Assembly (NCBI GenBank): GCA_000827205.1
Contig: KN832558.1
Coordinates: forward strand, 1,654,884 to 1,718,883
DNA from: Plicaturopsis crispa FD-325 SS-3
Taxonomy: Eukaryota; Basidiomycota; Agaricomycetes; Amylocorticiales; Amylocorticiaceae
Direction of reading: 5' to 3'
DNA: 64,000 nucleotides
Of this stretch, positions 36,364 through 47,245 are shown one piece after another (the stretch's first letter is position 1; each line of letters starts with the position of its first letter). Both the position numbers and the translations under genes were made by a program. The notes beneath the pieces were generated by a model, which saw only the letters and a list, made by a program, of their open reading frames with translations, did not search any database and had not been told where the DNA came from.

Positions 36364-37543
36364 TCAGACATCCCTCCACAAGCTTTCACTGCTTGCATCA
36401 CTGTCAATATCGCATTTGCCGTTGTGAACTCGGACGATCATCCTGTCGAAGTCGTACACGAAGACCACACATGTCACAGACGGGCAATAAATGCGCAACT
36501 CGCTCGCCAGAGCACGTAGCGCAGCGCGGGAAGTAGGTGCGGGATCCCATTCCGTTACCTCAAGTTCTACGGATCGTAGCTGGGGAAGAAGGCGGAGTAA
36601 CCTATAAAAATGCAGCCGCTTCAAGGGCGGTTTGATTGTTTGAGCAGAAAAATAGATAGGATAGCGTGACACGAACCTCTTGACCGTCGATAGGAAGCAC
36701 TAGGGTGCCAATGTAACGTAACTCGGCAAGCGGGTGCATATTAGCCACCGAGGAGATAATTTCCATGGAGAATGATTCGGTGTACGAGGAGTCTGCGATG
36801 TCGATTGAATGCACATTGCGTGAGGAGAGTCGTATCTTGGAGAACAGCGACGACATCTCCGCCCTTTTCTCGTCCATGTCAGTCCTAGAAAAGCATGTTT
36901 TGACGTGCGTAATAGGCCGACCGGGAACCAAGGCTACAGCTGCCTCGGTAAAGGTGCACTCCAATATCGCAAGATTAGGGAGGGCAGGCACGTCGGATGG
37001 GGGGATTGCGGTAGACGAGGTTCCGGGGGTATCAGAAAGATCGAGGGTATGGAGGGATTTAAAATCTGCGATGTACAGATCGCGAAGGTCAACTTGAGCA
37101 TCCAGGAACTTGACCAAGTCGTGGTCCCACTCAAAATCACAGTGAAAACTGCGCAGACGGAACGCGGCGTGGCTCAATATTGCCGCCCGCGGAGGATCTT
37201 CGATGCCGTTGAAATGGAGATTTAAATGTCGGAGCCGTGTGGTCCTCGCCAACGCACGAGATAGGAGATTCCAATAGTCAGTGGGGAGAGATTCCACCTC
37301 CCCATTCTCGTCCTCGGGTACGGATAAAGTCAAGGCCTCAACGAGTGTGGACACGCGAGGCTGGTCGCTGAGTGATTCCCAAAGGCGTAACGCGGAGGAT
37401 GTATTGCTGATGTAGATCGTGTTGTATAAGGCTCTTTCAGCGGCATATTGAAATCCTTTCGAGGTGCGGGACAAGGCGCAGATATCGATTCGGTCCGTGA
37501 TTCCATTGATGATTAAACGATACGCCTCCAATGACAGTTCCAT
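36364..37543 (-). CDS. F-box-like protein, two exons
   Basis: The start ATG at 37543 opens MELSLEAYRLIINGI, followed by ALSRTSKGFQYAAERALYNTI, a form of F-box common in agaricomycete families. A leucine-rich region follows (LRHLNLHFNGI, FRLRSFHCDFEW, LRDLYIADFKSLHTLDLSD). A 54-base intron (gttcgt...ccttgaag, near 36622-36675) joins exon 2, which reads RLHFYRLLRLLPQLRSVELEV and ends with CVVFVYDFDRM before the stop at 36364. The product of about 375 aa is probably an SCF adaptor with degenerate leucine-rich repeats. The intron was chosen because it is the only nearby GT-AG pair that keeps the downstream frame. Confidence 0.75.
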
Positions 37544-39152
37544 GTACTATGGGCACATCAGACTATCGGGGCAGATATATCAGAGTGCATAGATGACTAT
37601 AACATAACCCATCGGACATACCTGTTCTATGATGTGAACGAGAGGAGCAGCCGTATGAATCCTCGAGAACACGGAGTATAAAGCGCTAAAAAATGCCGTT
37701 GTCAATCGAAGCAGCCTCAATGGGTCAGGGACTCACCAAGAGCTCAGAGTCGGTACGAGGGGTTCCGTGCAAAAAGTCAACGAGGCTGCTGGGCGCATTT
37801 AAGAGTCTCTATTTATATTAAATGGAAAGGTTTGACAAACGCGGGGGCGAAAGGGAAGAGGAAGTCGCCGGAGCCATATCGGATCCACCAGAGTTGTGAT
37901 CTTCGATCGCAAGCACCAATCCCAGGCAATAAAACTGACTTTTACACGGTGCGTAATAAAAGTTCATGACTTACCGTATGCCCCCGAGCTCGCGAGTGCC
38001 TTGAGCCATTCCATTCGATGGTATCGGAGCCGTAGCTTGGCATACCAACGAGAAGGCTATCAATCCACGTGAAGATCGTGTGCGGCCTCGTCGGTGAATG
38101 CCTGTCGACCGTCGGCAATAGCTGTCAGGGCGTAAGCATTTTGGCAACGACGAAGGAACATCTAGGTACACCTAGGAACAAGGCTCTAAAGGCAAAGAGA
38201 ACTTTTGAAAGAGTTCCATCCGGAAGATGAATGCTACTTACTTAGCAATCCCATTTTGAACGGATAGAATGTCCGGCTTGTGAAAACAAGATTTTCTCTT
38301 CAAAGGAAAGGCTCTAAAAAGTTATGTCAGACGAGCGCGCCATATAACATAAGGTCCCCTTAGCGTTGCTTTCGCTATCGCCTTGCAATATCGCATGGCG
38401 AGGCATGTCGCTTTCCATGTAATGCATCCGTCTCGCCTTGGTCGCGCCGAAGTAATAATGGGAGATGCCGGACCTGCGCTAGCTCACAAAGTAAGTTTGC
38501 ACCAATGGAAGGGCACTCACCGGCCCCGAGGGCCCAGGATACTATGCATCGTGCAACGTCATGGGAAGAGGAGTTATCTGTGATTCCGCCGCGAGGGAAA
38601 ACCGGACGGTATTCCTAATATGCTTGTACTTCATAGCACATGCGAAGAAGTTAGGAGCACGCGATATCTGGGGCCGGAGAGCGGCTGAAAACCGTCGGAC
38701 AAACAGAACCATGCTTATCCGTCAGCCACACGCATAGCTCGCTAGCAGTGCGCCTCACTCGAGTAGGGCGAGGATGCCGGTCGTCCTGAATAGGACAAAC
38801 AGTCGCAGTGATGGGAGTCCGTAGCCTGACCGACTCCCATAAGTGTGATGCACGCTGTATGAGATACGTGCGTCAGAGAAAAATGGGGCGCTCGAGATAG
38901 TGCGCTAGGAAGCGGATAGAGAAAGGCGAGGACTTTACGATGAACTGAAGCTACCATTTGTGCCAATTCAAGCCACCTCGGGTTTGTGAGGGAAAGGGCA
39001 ATTACAGTGCGTGCAGGCTCGATGCAATTCATTGCGACTTGCGAGAATTAAAGATACACATAAAACCTAAGTACGTCTTTTGTTGTCAGAGTACTGCGAT
39101 GCCGAGCGAGAAATCGGTAGCATTACCTAGACACGGGACCGCTCATCCATCG
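37544..39152. other. Intergenic region, no supported gene
   Basis: 1.6 kb upstream of the F-box gene and downstream of AP-2 sigma. Short frames only. A 9 bp inverted repeat, ATGGGAGTC...GACTCCCAT with a 12-base loop, lies near 38816-38845; it may be chance. I see no tRNA or other RNA gene. Confidence 0.4.
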
Positions 39153-39861
39153 TTACTCGAGTTTCTCTAACTCTTCCAGTCGAGCTAAGACAACGTCTTT
39201 GCTGGTCTCTTCGATTTCCCCGGCCAAAAATATCTCATCCAGTATAGCATACACCTGAAGCAGTGTATTACTGTTAAGTTTGTCTGCTTGAAATGGGCGG
39301 CACATACCTTATAGAAGTTGAAGACAAGGTCTAGCTCGCAGACGTTGTCAAAGAAAGTGTCTAAGGGAGAGATATATTAATATGCATTGCATGTACAGCA
39401 GTTTTATTGCCGTTTTACCTAGAACCTCCACGAAAAGGTGAATTGCCTCCAGATATGCCAGCTCGTTGTCGTTAGCGTCCACGCAGATGCAGAAGAATAG
39501 CCCCGCATATCTCCGATAGACGACCTTGTAGTTCCGGAACTAGGAGCAATCCCATCAGGACAGCTTCACATGGTGAGATGAATGTGGCGACCGACCTCGA
39601 CGAAGTTGGACTGGTACTTTTGGTCGCGCGGTGCCACTAGTCTGTGTACCTCTCCACGTAGTCTGACCTAGAGGGACATGTAAGAAAGCGCAGTCGATAC
39701 CATGCTGTCACCAGAACCTTCTCCTCATCGTCGTAGGGAACATACCACTTCGACAGTCGCGTCTTTCCTTGGCGGTTCTGACCAGGCAGACCAATTTAGT
39801 ACGCAAGTCGTGGAATGTTTGTGAGCAACCACTCTACCTGCACAAGTATGAACCGAATCAT
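39153..39861 (-). CDS. APS2: AP-2 complex sigma subunit (clathrin adaptor small chain)
   Basis: This is the small core subunit of the plasma-membrane clathrin adaptor, which recognises endocytic cargo. Six exons were placed base by base: 39838-39861, 39718-39777, 39596-39667, 39419-39539, 39308-39360 and 39153-39254. They give 143 aa, the usual length. Landmarks are [60 protein letters not shown] and [18 protein letters not shown], then [22 protein letters not shown] and the [14 protein letters not shown] context fit AP-2 better than AP-1 sigma, which starts like MMRFMLLFSRQ. No fault is visible. It lies head to tail with a Glo3-type ArfGAP gene about 340 bases upstream. Confidence 0.95.
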
Positions 39862-40201
39862 GATCGCAGTGTAGAACTAGAACCTCTCGAGTGCTGGAAC
39901 GCTGCCAGTGGATTGGAAGTGCTACCAAGTCAGTCCAGGATGCCTCAGGCTGGACAGGGGCCAATATGCCTAACTTATTTATGCCGCGAGGAGGCTATTA
40001 GTATGTAGAATCAGGTAGAATCCCGTCAAGCCATTTATGAAAGTCAGGATCTTGTGAAGCACAGTCATACCATACTGCACAACGTTTGGAGGAGTTGAAA
40101 CGCTCCTGAGTTCACGACAAACGATATCTGACAAAAAATATTCCAAAAATCCTATCTCCCGTATGCATAACATCCATTCCTACGACACGTAAACTGCTCG
40201 T

Positions 40202-41927
40202 CTATCGCTCAGACATTTGCGCCAGATAGTCAGAAAGCTAGGTCGACAAACAAACGTCAATGCTGGTATCGGACAATGGACAAGAGAACACGATACCTTC
40301 AATGCTCCAGCCCTAATATTCTCTCCGACATTCTGAACGTCCGGGTTGGCCATCACTCTCTGTAAAGCTTCATAGGCAGCGAGCTCCAGGTTGGCCAGGC
40401 TTCCTCCATCATCCCTAGCCGGCACGCCGTCATCTTCTTCCTCACCGCGCCCAAAGTATTGATTGGAAGAGATAGCGGTGGCGCCTTGGAATGACTGTAG
40501 CCGTGACTGCGCCTCGCTGACCGCAGACGGGTCGTAATCATTCCGGCCAAAGTACATGTCTGAAGAAATGGCCTTTTGGTTGCCGAATTTCTCGCGAGCA
40601 GCCGTAGGGGCATCATCCGGAATGGGAGTTGAGCTGCCGATGTACAGTGTGACGTGAGTGATGTGATTTGATCGCAGCAGCAGCGGACTTGAGCTTACCC
40701 TGGTCTCGACGAAGATGCAGGTGGCGTTGAAGGCAGGCCACCAAAACCTAACCGCCCGAAGCCCATGCCCAGTCTCTCTACATTACCATTATTATTACCC
40801 GTCCGGCTGATGCTTGCCCGCGGACCAATCTCTGCGGCCTTCTTCTTGCGGGAAGCAAGCTCGAGGGCCTCTGCCTGTTTCCGGGCTTTCTCCTCTTCCT
40901 CCTCTCGCTGCCGATCATAACCAAGTTGCTTGATGCGCTCGGCTTCAGCGGCTGCCTTTCGCTCGGCTTCGGCAAAATCGATGGGTGCTGCAGCTTTCTT
41001 TGCACCAAGGCCGCCAAGTTTGGATTTCTTGGCCGCTGTCGCGTTGGACGATACCGTTGTTGTTGAACTCGACGAACCAAGACGAGAAGCGCCAAGCTTT
41101 CCAGGTCTTCCGTTTGCAGCAGAAGAGCTAGAGCGAAGAGACGACGAGCTGACAGTGCGTGGCGCAGTGGGTCCTGTGGAGGACGCGCGTCCAATAATGG
41201 GAGGTGATGTGATCGTTGGCGACGACGGAGATTTTGGGGTGGCAGCTTTGTCCCAAGAAGAAAAGAAATCATCGTCTTCTGCTGGCTTGACAGCAGCAGC
41301 AGGAGCAGCTTCAACACCTTCGACGACGATACCGAAAGGGAACCTGCGAAATGGTTCAGCAACTAACCAGTACACTGACAGAGGATACATACTCGGCGAT
41401 GTCTTTCTCAACGCGTGAGGCCAGCTCTTGTTTGTAGAGTTCTGCGACACGACTAGTATACTTTTTCTTCTTGTCGGAATCATGTAGTAGGGTCGATCCG
41501 CCGTGCCGAGTAAAGAACTCGGTAGCGGACGTGTTCCCGCCAACTTTCATAGTGCGCATCTGACTGAGCTGCCATGTATCCAAGTTCGTCGAGCTTTGTG
41601 TGCACAAATGAGACATAATTGAGCATCAGATGAGTACGTTCATCCGGAATGTATATGTACTGAGACGTGCAACGTACCGAACGAAAGTGATATGTACGCC
41701 CATGTTTCGATGCATACTAGAGCAATCGAGGCATATGTACACTCCAAATGTAACGCTGGACCATGTCGGGTTGCGAGCCTGGCAGTCGAAACACATCTAC
41801 ACGTCGTTCGGCGAGAACGTGTCAATACTGCTTCACAAGCTGAATACAGATTACTCACCTTGTTCCCCTTCTGCGCCCTCAAAACCTTGAAGACCTGGTC
41901 GGTCTCTGCCTTTGTGGGTTCCGACAT
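40202..41927 (-). CDS. GLO3: ADP-ribosylation factor GTPase-activating protein, Glo3/ArfGAP2-3 type
   Basis: It stimulates GTP hydrolysis by Arf1 during COPI coat cycling at the Golgi. Exon 1 (41859-41927) encodes [19 protein letters not shown]. The second exon carries the zinc finger [20 protein letters not shown] then [19 protein letters not shown], with the catalytic arginine in the last block. The next exon has [16 protein letters not shown] and [13 protein letters not shown] Ser/Ala-rich middle and a Lys/Glu-rich helix ([19 protein letters not shown]) follow. The C-terminus has two Glo3-motif repeats ([10 protein letters not shown] and ISSNQYFGR) and ends [11 protein letters not shown], stop at 40202-40204. 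These repeats distinguish Glo3 from Gcs1/Age2. The start ATG at 41927 fits the family N-terminus. Confidence 0.92.
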
Positions 41928-43264
41928 TGCGAATAGCGTTGAAATGAGGCGAGATAGATGTTGTTCGCTGTCAGGTTGGGTGAAGCAGCAGCGCCGACCT
42001 TGAAGGCAGTGAGTCGGTGCCAATCGCGTCTCTCGGATGTTGCCGAAGCCTGGCCGAAGCAGCCACACAGCGCCGCAAATCTGTCCTTCTCGATGACAAG
42101 TTCAACGTTGCTTGAGTCTTCACCGAGCTGGAAAAATGCAGAAACGTGAGTCGTCGACGCTGCTTGTGCTGATGCTTTAATACATATCGCAAGTTTTTTC
42201 GACGTCAATGGCGCATGTTCATTAAAATCCGGGTCTGACACGCTCGTTCTTCCAGACCCTCCGCTATGATACCAAGCACACCAGATTTGGTTCCTTTTCA
42301 AGGACAACTTGAGGTATCCTTTATCTCCCTGCTATGTCTGTACCCATTCACAGGTGTCGAGTCTCTGCCGGCTTCTGCCCCGATCTCACCAGGGATGCGG
42401 ATGGTTTGGACTCGGACCAGGGCCACTCAGGGCCCCTCTCTACGCGGTGAGGGAACCCTCCCCAGCAAAACAGCAAGCTGTAGATTCATTATGGCGCTGC
42501 CTGCTGCCTGCTGCCGCTTCCACTACAGTGACCCCGTAACTTCCTTGTCGCTTTTATGGAAAGTCATTCACAGGTTCTCTCTCTCACGGAATTGCCTCGC
42601 CCGTCGCAGCCTCTTACAGTGCACCAGGAACAACACTTCTCTCCTTAGAAACTGCTGGTCAGCCTGAACCAGTATAGTGTATACCCGGCTAGTGATATTC
42701 TCCTGGGCTCTGTCGTTTTGATCGTGGGCTGACTGTCTGTCCCTCTAGTTACCAATACCTTCCTCACCTCGGGTATTATGCCCTTCCTCGGAAAGCAATG
42801 TGCTCTCTCTGCATCCGTTGCATCCTTCTGGTACCATTGAATGTTTTGAAATGGAGTGTCTCCTGCGACATTGTCTTGCCGACACATCCCACCAGGGCGT
42901 CACCGAGCTCCCGAGTCATCGATACGGCTAGTACTGATCCATCCCTATCAACAAGCCTTAGAAATCCTGAACATCCGTAAGCACTGCTGCTCTCCCTAGT
43001 TACTGCCTATCTTGCTAATGGACGTTGCCCTCTGTCACACACACCAAACCGACCTGCCCCAGCACGCGGGACATGACCCTCACCATACTTACGCAAACGT
43101 CAGTATGTCTTGCGTAATACACTGTTCCGTCATACCTGACGTCGTCGCACGAGCAGCATCATGCCCCGCACATATTCACACAGAGTTCTACAAAGCTGCG
43201 CGGCAAGGACTGCATACATTCATATCTATGTCCTGCATCTATACAATATCTGCCAAAGACCAAG
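41928..43264. other. Intergenic region with an unresolved possible spliced gene
   Basis: 1.3 kb. On the plus strand a frame opening near 42266 (MIPSTPDLVPFQGQLE) is followed by several plausible short GT-AG introns and an open stretch at 42750-42980 (YQYLPHLGYYALPRK). I could not join them into a protein with any recognisable domain. It may be a decayed or rapidly evolving gene, or chance. Confidence 0.25.
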
Positions 43265-43653
43265 ATGTCCAACGACTCGGCGGACCAACAACGCGGCCAT
43301 GGTCAGCCAATGCATGTTGATCGAGATCTTCAATTCAGGAACCGGCGATGCTGGCGCAAGCTTCGTCACCACAGCAAGGCCATTGGATAATACCATTCCG
43401 TGAAGGGCCCCGTCTTGGAACCGGTATGTGCAGTCGTTTATAAGCCTCGTGTGCACCTGTATGCACCTGTCGGATGAATTTCTACTCAATCGCAAAGTCC
43501 CAGTGGGAGATCGGCGAGGTCACAGGAGCCACGACGTGGGCACAGTCCGGCCGTGAAGAACACCGTGCCGGAGAAGCAGAAATACAAGCCCAAGCCTTTT
43601 CCGAAGGCGTTACGACCGTGCTGGTAGCTAGAGGAGGGATTGGCAGTGTGTAG
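43265..43653 (+). pseudogene. Decayed CsbD-like gene
   Basis: The parts resemble fungal CsbD-domain stress proteins, which are small, repeated and hydrophilic. From the ATG at 43265 the frame reads to HHSKAIG, then a TAA at 43388-43390, then YHSVKGPVLEP. Family members usually have glutamine (CAA/CAG) between the G and the YHSVKG. A probable intron starts at 43424 (gtatgt). The second part continues SQWEIGEVTGATTWAQSG then REEHRAGEAEIQAQAFSEG. After that the expected TTDR segment is frameshifted and the frame ends at 43651-43653. A nonsense codon and a frameshift make a pseudogene likely. The match rests on remembered family patterns, not on a search. Confidence 0.6.
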
Positions 43654-46593
43654 ATGGCAACAGAAATGAGCAGATTTACGGTCTGTTCTACTTTCCATCT
43701 CCAGTACCAGGTGGCATAATATTGACACAGACACTCAGATTTTGCATGTAATGCGAGGTAAGACGCTGGCAAAGTACTGCAGGAGGCCCACAAACGGCTG
43801 TTTGTGTCGCGGGTCGCGAGTCGCGATCCAGAATCGGTTTTCTTGGGATCATGCATTGCACCGTTACGTGCGCACTGAGAATTGTTTGTCCCGTGCACAA
43901 CCCGTGCAGTGTCGTGTGTTGAGAATACTCTCATGTTCATTGGGAGGTATACAGAGCACTTATGGGTCAATACACGCTAGTTCTGCATGTCTGTGACGTC
44001 GGTGGCGCCTTCCTGATCCTGGACCTGCCTGATATGTTGTCTGTTCTTGGTTGGCTCGCTGATGGGCCATGCCGTAACAAATAAGCATCGCGGCGAGTGC
44101 TTCTTTTACTTGAAGCCAACGTAGGTTAACGTTTATACCGCTCGGTTAGCGTTTGGTAGCCCCAAAGCTCAGCAGGTTGTTTGCGATGACTGGACTCCTC
44201 TGCCGGAGTGTATCCAGGCGGTCAGATGCTGATGTACCGAGCCACGATGCCTTGCACGAGTACTGCAGGCGAAATAACAGGTATGCGGGTGTAGCCAACT
44301 CGGCAATAACTTACTGTGATATGAACGACAAACAGGTGGTGGCCGTAAAGCGGTAGGCCATCTTGATTATATGGCGTGCATGTTCCGCCCCATTTGGGAT
44401 ATACCCGAGTCAGTTCTTTCGTTTTGTCCCTTCTCATACTGTTTCTCGTTCTGATATCCCACAGCCGCTACACGGTGGATCCTTGACCCCTGCGCGGAAC
44501 AAATGTGAACCTACGTGATATGGTGGAGTATCCTCTCGACTGGCAGCACGTTCACGGCACCTCGCTCCGGCTACAAGTCTTGCATTATATACCGACCGGT
44601 GCGTGACGAATCGCTGACTGTTGTTCGACTGCTGATCATTTCAGTTGGTCCAGGTTGGTCCCACTGCTGATAGCGCGAGATATAATTCTATGTGCGCTAT
44701 CAGATGTGATAGGAATCTGAACATAGGGACGGCAACGCCCCTACAACGTGGGGCATACTAGTGTGGTCACAAGAAGATTGAAATTATCTCACCCGTTTGT
44801 ATGCCCGAGGCATAGGCTTTACGGAAATACTGCGGAGGCGCTGAGCGCTACGCCGTGCGAGTGAGTGCCGATCATGCTCGCCCCGGCGCTCAGTCCAAAG
44901 TGTTTCTTTATGCAGCTCGTCCGACCACGGAACAATGCTATCGGTATCTATGGCTGTCGGTTGAGTTCCGGGAAACTTCTTGCGTCTGGAGACTCACACG
45001 ACGCTTCTGTCTTCCGCGTTAGGGGGATCCTGAACCATCAGGTGTTCAGTGATCCGTCGCCGTTCCCTGAATCCCCGTCTTTCTCACTGCGACGAGTGAT
45101 TCTCTCTCGCTCGCTCCTTCCGCAAACGGTGCGTTTCATGCGCCGTGCGTAGCCCCAGCACCCCATGACCGCATCTAACGGGTCACCTCGAAGTTTAGCA
45201 TTGCCGTCTAGCTCATCCAGTCCATGATGAGTTATGGGTCACAGCTTCTGAAGGCGATCTGCACCGGCTATGGACCCATCGCACACTCGGATAACTCACC
45301 ATAGGAGCTCGCAACAATGGTGGCGCCCCGTACGTATGCGTGTGGCTATCTCGCACTGCTCTGTAAGTAAATGGACCTGGATTTATCGCTTCGACTGGTC
45401 TAACGAAATTTGCCTAGGAAATATATTCGGGCCGCAAGGACACCAGCCGCTCCGAATTCATGCCGCATGTCGAGCGCCACCACTGAACCATGGAGCGCTT
45501 CCTCGGTGACATGTATTTACGGCGGCTCAACTCCCCGCGATAGTGAGCGTGGCCCTGCGTGGCCTCTTCATTTCTATGCGTGCATGTCACGGAATCTCCG
45601 GCGCTTAGGTGCGTCAGATAGTGTTCCTTGCTCTACGCTCATTCCGGGATACCGACTCCAGCCATCTGATGGGGCCAGCATAGAACAAATAAATTCTTAG
45701 AACTCATGGGCATATGTATCTCTTCAAGTGGGGCAATATAGTGCGATTCAACGTGGTGTCTATCGGGTAAAAATCGATAACGGCTCGAGAGGCTGTGTTT
45801 TGTTGAACGCAGTACATTGACAATTCCATTTTCGTGAGCATCCCGGGCCCCGCCTTGCGCTCCTTTGTTTCGTTTTGCAAGGTCCGCTCGAAGAAATCGG
45901 TTAGATCAATCATATTTACCAGTGCCTAGCTATCTTGGCCTATCAGCTGATTGAGAGATGCGTAAGGGGACAGGGGGTGCGATGTAGTATGTAACGGGCT
46001 AACTGGTGTTGGAGGAGCCCGGAGTGGGTCGTCACCGACCAGCGCCCGGCGTTCAAATACCTATAAAGCTGCTTGCGAATGAAGCCTGTGGATTAATTAT
46101 TCCCCCACCCTCTCGTCGGACCACCCAATTGTGCAGACACTTGATGCATTGACATCGCCCCCGCTCTGCTCTGCTATTTTGCATGAAACCCGTGCCGTGC
46201 TTCGCACCTTGCCTTTCGGCGTGGTTGTAGCTAGCGCTGGTTCATAGCCAAAATAGTAGGCAGAGCGTCACCGATTGTCATCAACATCGAACGATGCATC
46301 TGACAATCGACGAGAGGCTCCCCTCTATTAGCATTCCAGACCCACTCATGTTTTCTTGTTTCGGCCGTAGTATTTCGAAGTCTTCTTGCGGCGGAATTGG
46401 TCTCCGGGAAAGGGAGTTGGACTAGGATCTTTGTCGTTCGAGGAAACGACAGTCCGGTGCGGATAATAGCGACCCATGCACGTCGGAATGAGGCGTAGAT
46501 GGAAGGGTTCTGTGCGGCCAGGCGGACGGTTATGTGATGGTTCGCTGTATAGTTCGTACCTCCCCTCATGACTTGCATCGCGGGAGTCTGCTA
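43654..46593. other. Gene-poor island, 2.9 kb
   Basis: No frame here has a recognisable domain on either strand. A short candidate on the plus strand, 45318-45700, has a plausible gtaagt...cctag intron and would encode a basic Ser/Arg-rich peptide, but nothing else supports it. Together with the adjacent pseudogene and Helitron-like elements this looks like decaying accessory DNA. A sequence near 46185-46215 (AAACCCGTGCCGTGCTTCGC) resembles a worn Helitron 3' hairpin. Confidence 0.35.
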
Positions 46594-47245
46594 TCTATTA
46601 TATTAAATTGCAGCTGGTGACACAAACGACAAAGACAAAAAGACAACCTGATTGGCTGACGACTGACAACCGGAAAGACAAATCGGATACGGAAAGCCGC
46701 AACATCAAGCATCCTGGCAACGGGCCATCGCAGCATCCCCGGCTATCCGGATAACCCGGAAACCGGTCCCGAGGGCGCGCAAGTGGCGCTCCCTCATTAC
46801 TGCAGTTTTGGCCAGCCAACATAGCGGCACTGGCACCGTGACGGGGAGGCACAAATGCGATGCTGTATATGGGAACACACTTTGCACTGGCGTATATAGA
46901 ATTGACCACATAATGCAGGGAGGGGTTTTATTTGCTAAAGAGACCACAGTAGTAGTAGAATTTTGAAGAAATGCAGGCCATAGGCAGGACAACATGAATG
47001 CATGACGGGTGTCAGCAATTGAATACTTACAATCTTATAAACAAGTCAGTTACACCAGGCCCTGAGCCGCCCAACCGAAGGTTGGCGGCGAAGGGCTTCA
47101 TGAATGTCAAGCAAATTGTATTTTCACTATTAGATTACCGTGATTTTGATTTTTCAAGTTACTGTAATCCATAAAACAGATGAGGCCTAGGACCTGCAGC
47201 CGCATGTGCATTGTAAAATCCGTGCGGTGCACGGGTAACTGCTAG
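46594..47245 (+). mobile_element. Non-autonomous Helitron-like element A
   Basis: The left end is TCTATTATATTAAATTGC preceded by A. The right end is a hairpin (CCGTGC at 47220-47225, loop GGT, GCACGG at 47229-47234), seven bases, then CTAG at 47242-47245 followed by T. These are the hallmarks of Helitrons: 5' TC, 3' hairpin plus CTRR, insertion between A and T, and no inverted repeats or target duplication. The 652 bp element has no Rep-helicase coding capacity. It shares conserved internal blocks with element B: CACAAACG 27 bases from the left end, CTGATTGGCT soon after, and a CCTGAGCC...GGCGGCGAAGGG block about 180 bases before the right end. Confidence 0.65.

Noticed and set aside
43482-43970. 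162-codon minus-strand frame over the CsbD-like remnant
   Set aside because: The plus strand carries the recognisable protein similarity; the minus frame is its shadow.
46185-46215. Possible third Helitron 3' end (CCCGTGCCGTGCTTCGCAC)
   Set aside because: The stem is imperfect and no CTRR follows at the right distance. It may be a worn remnant but cannot be supported as an element.
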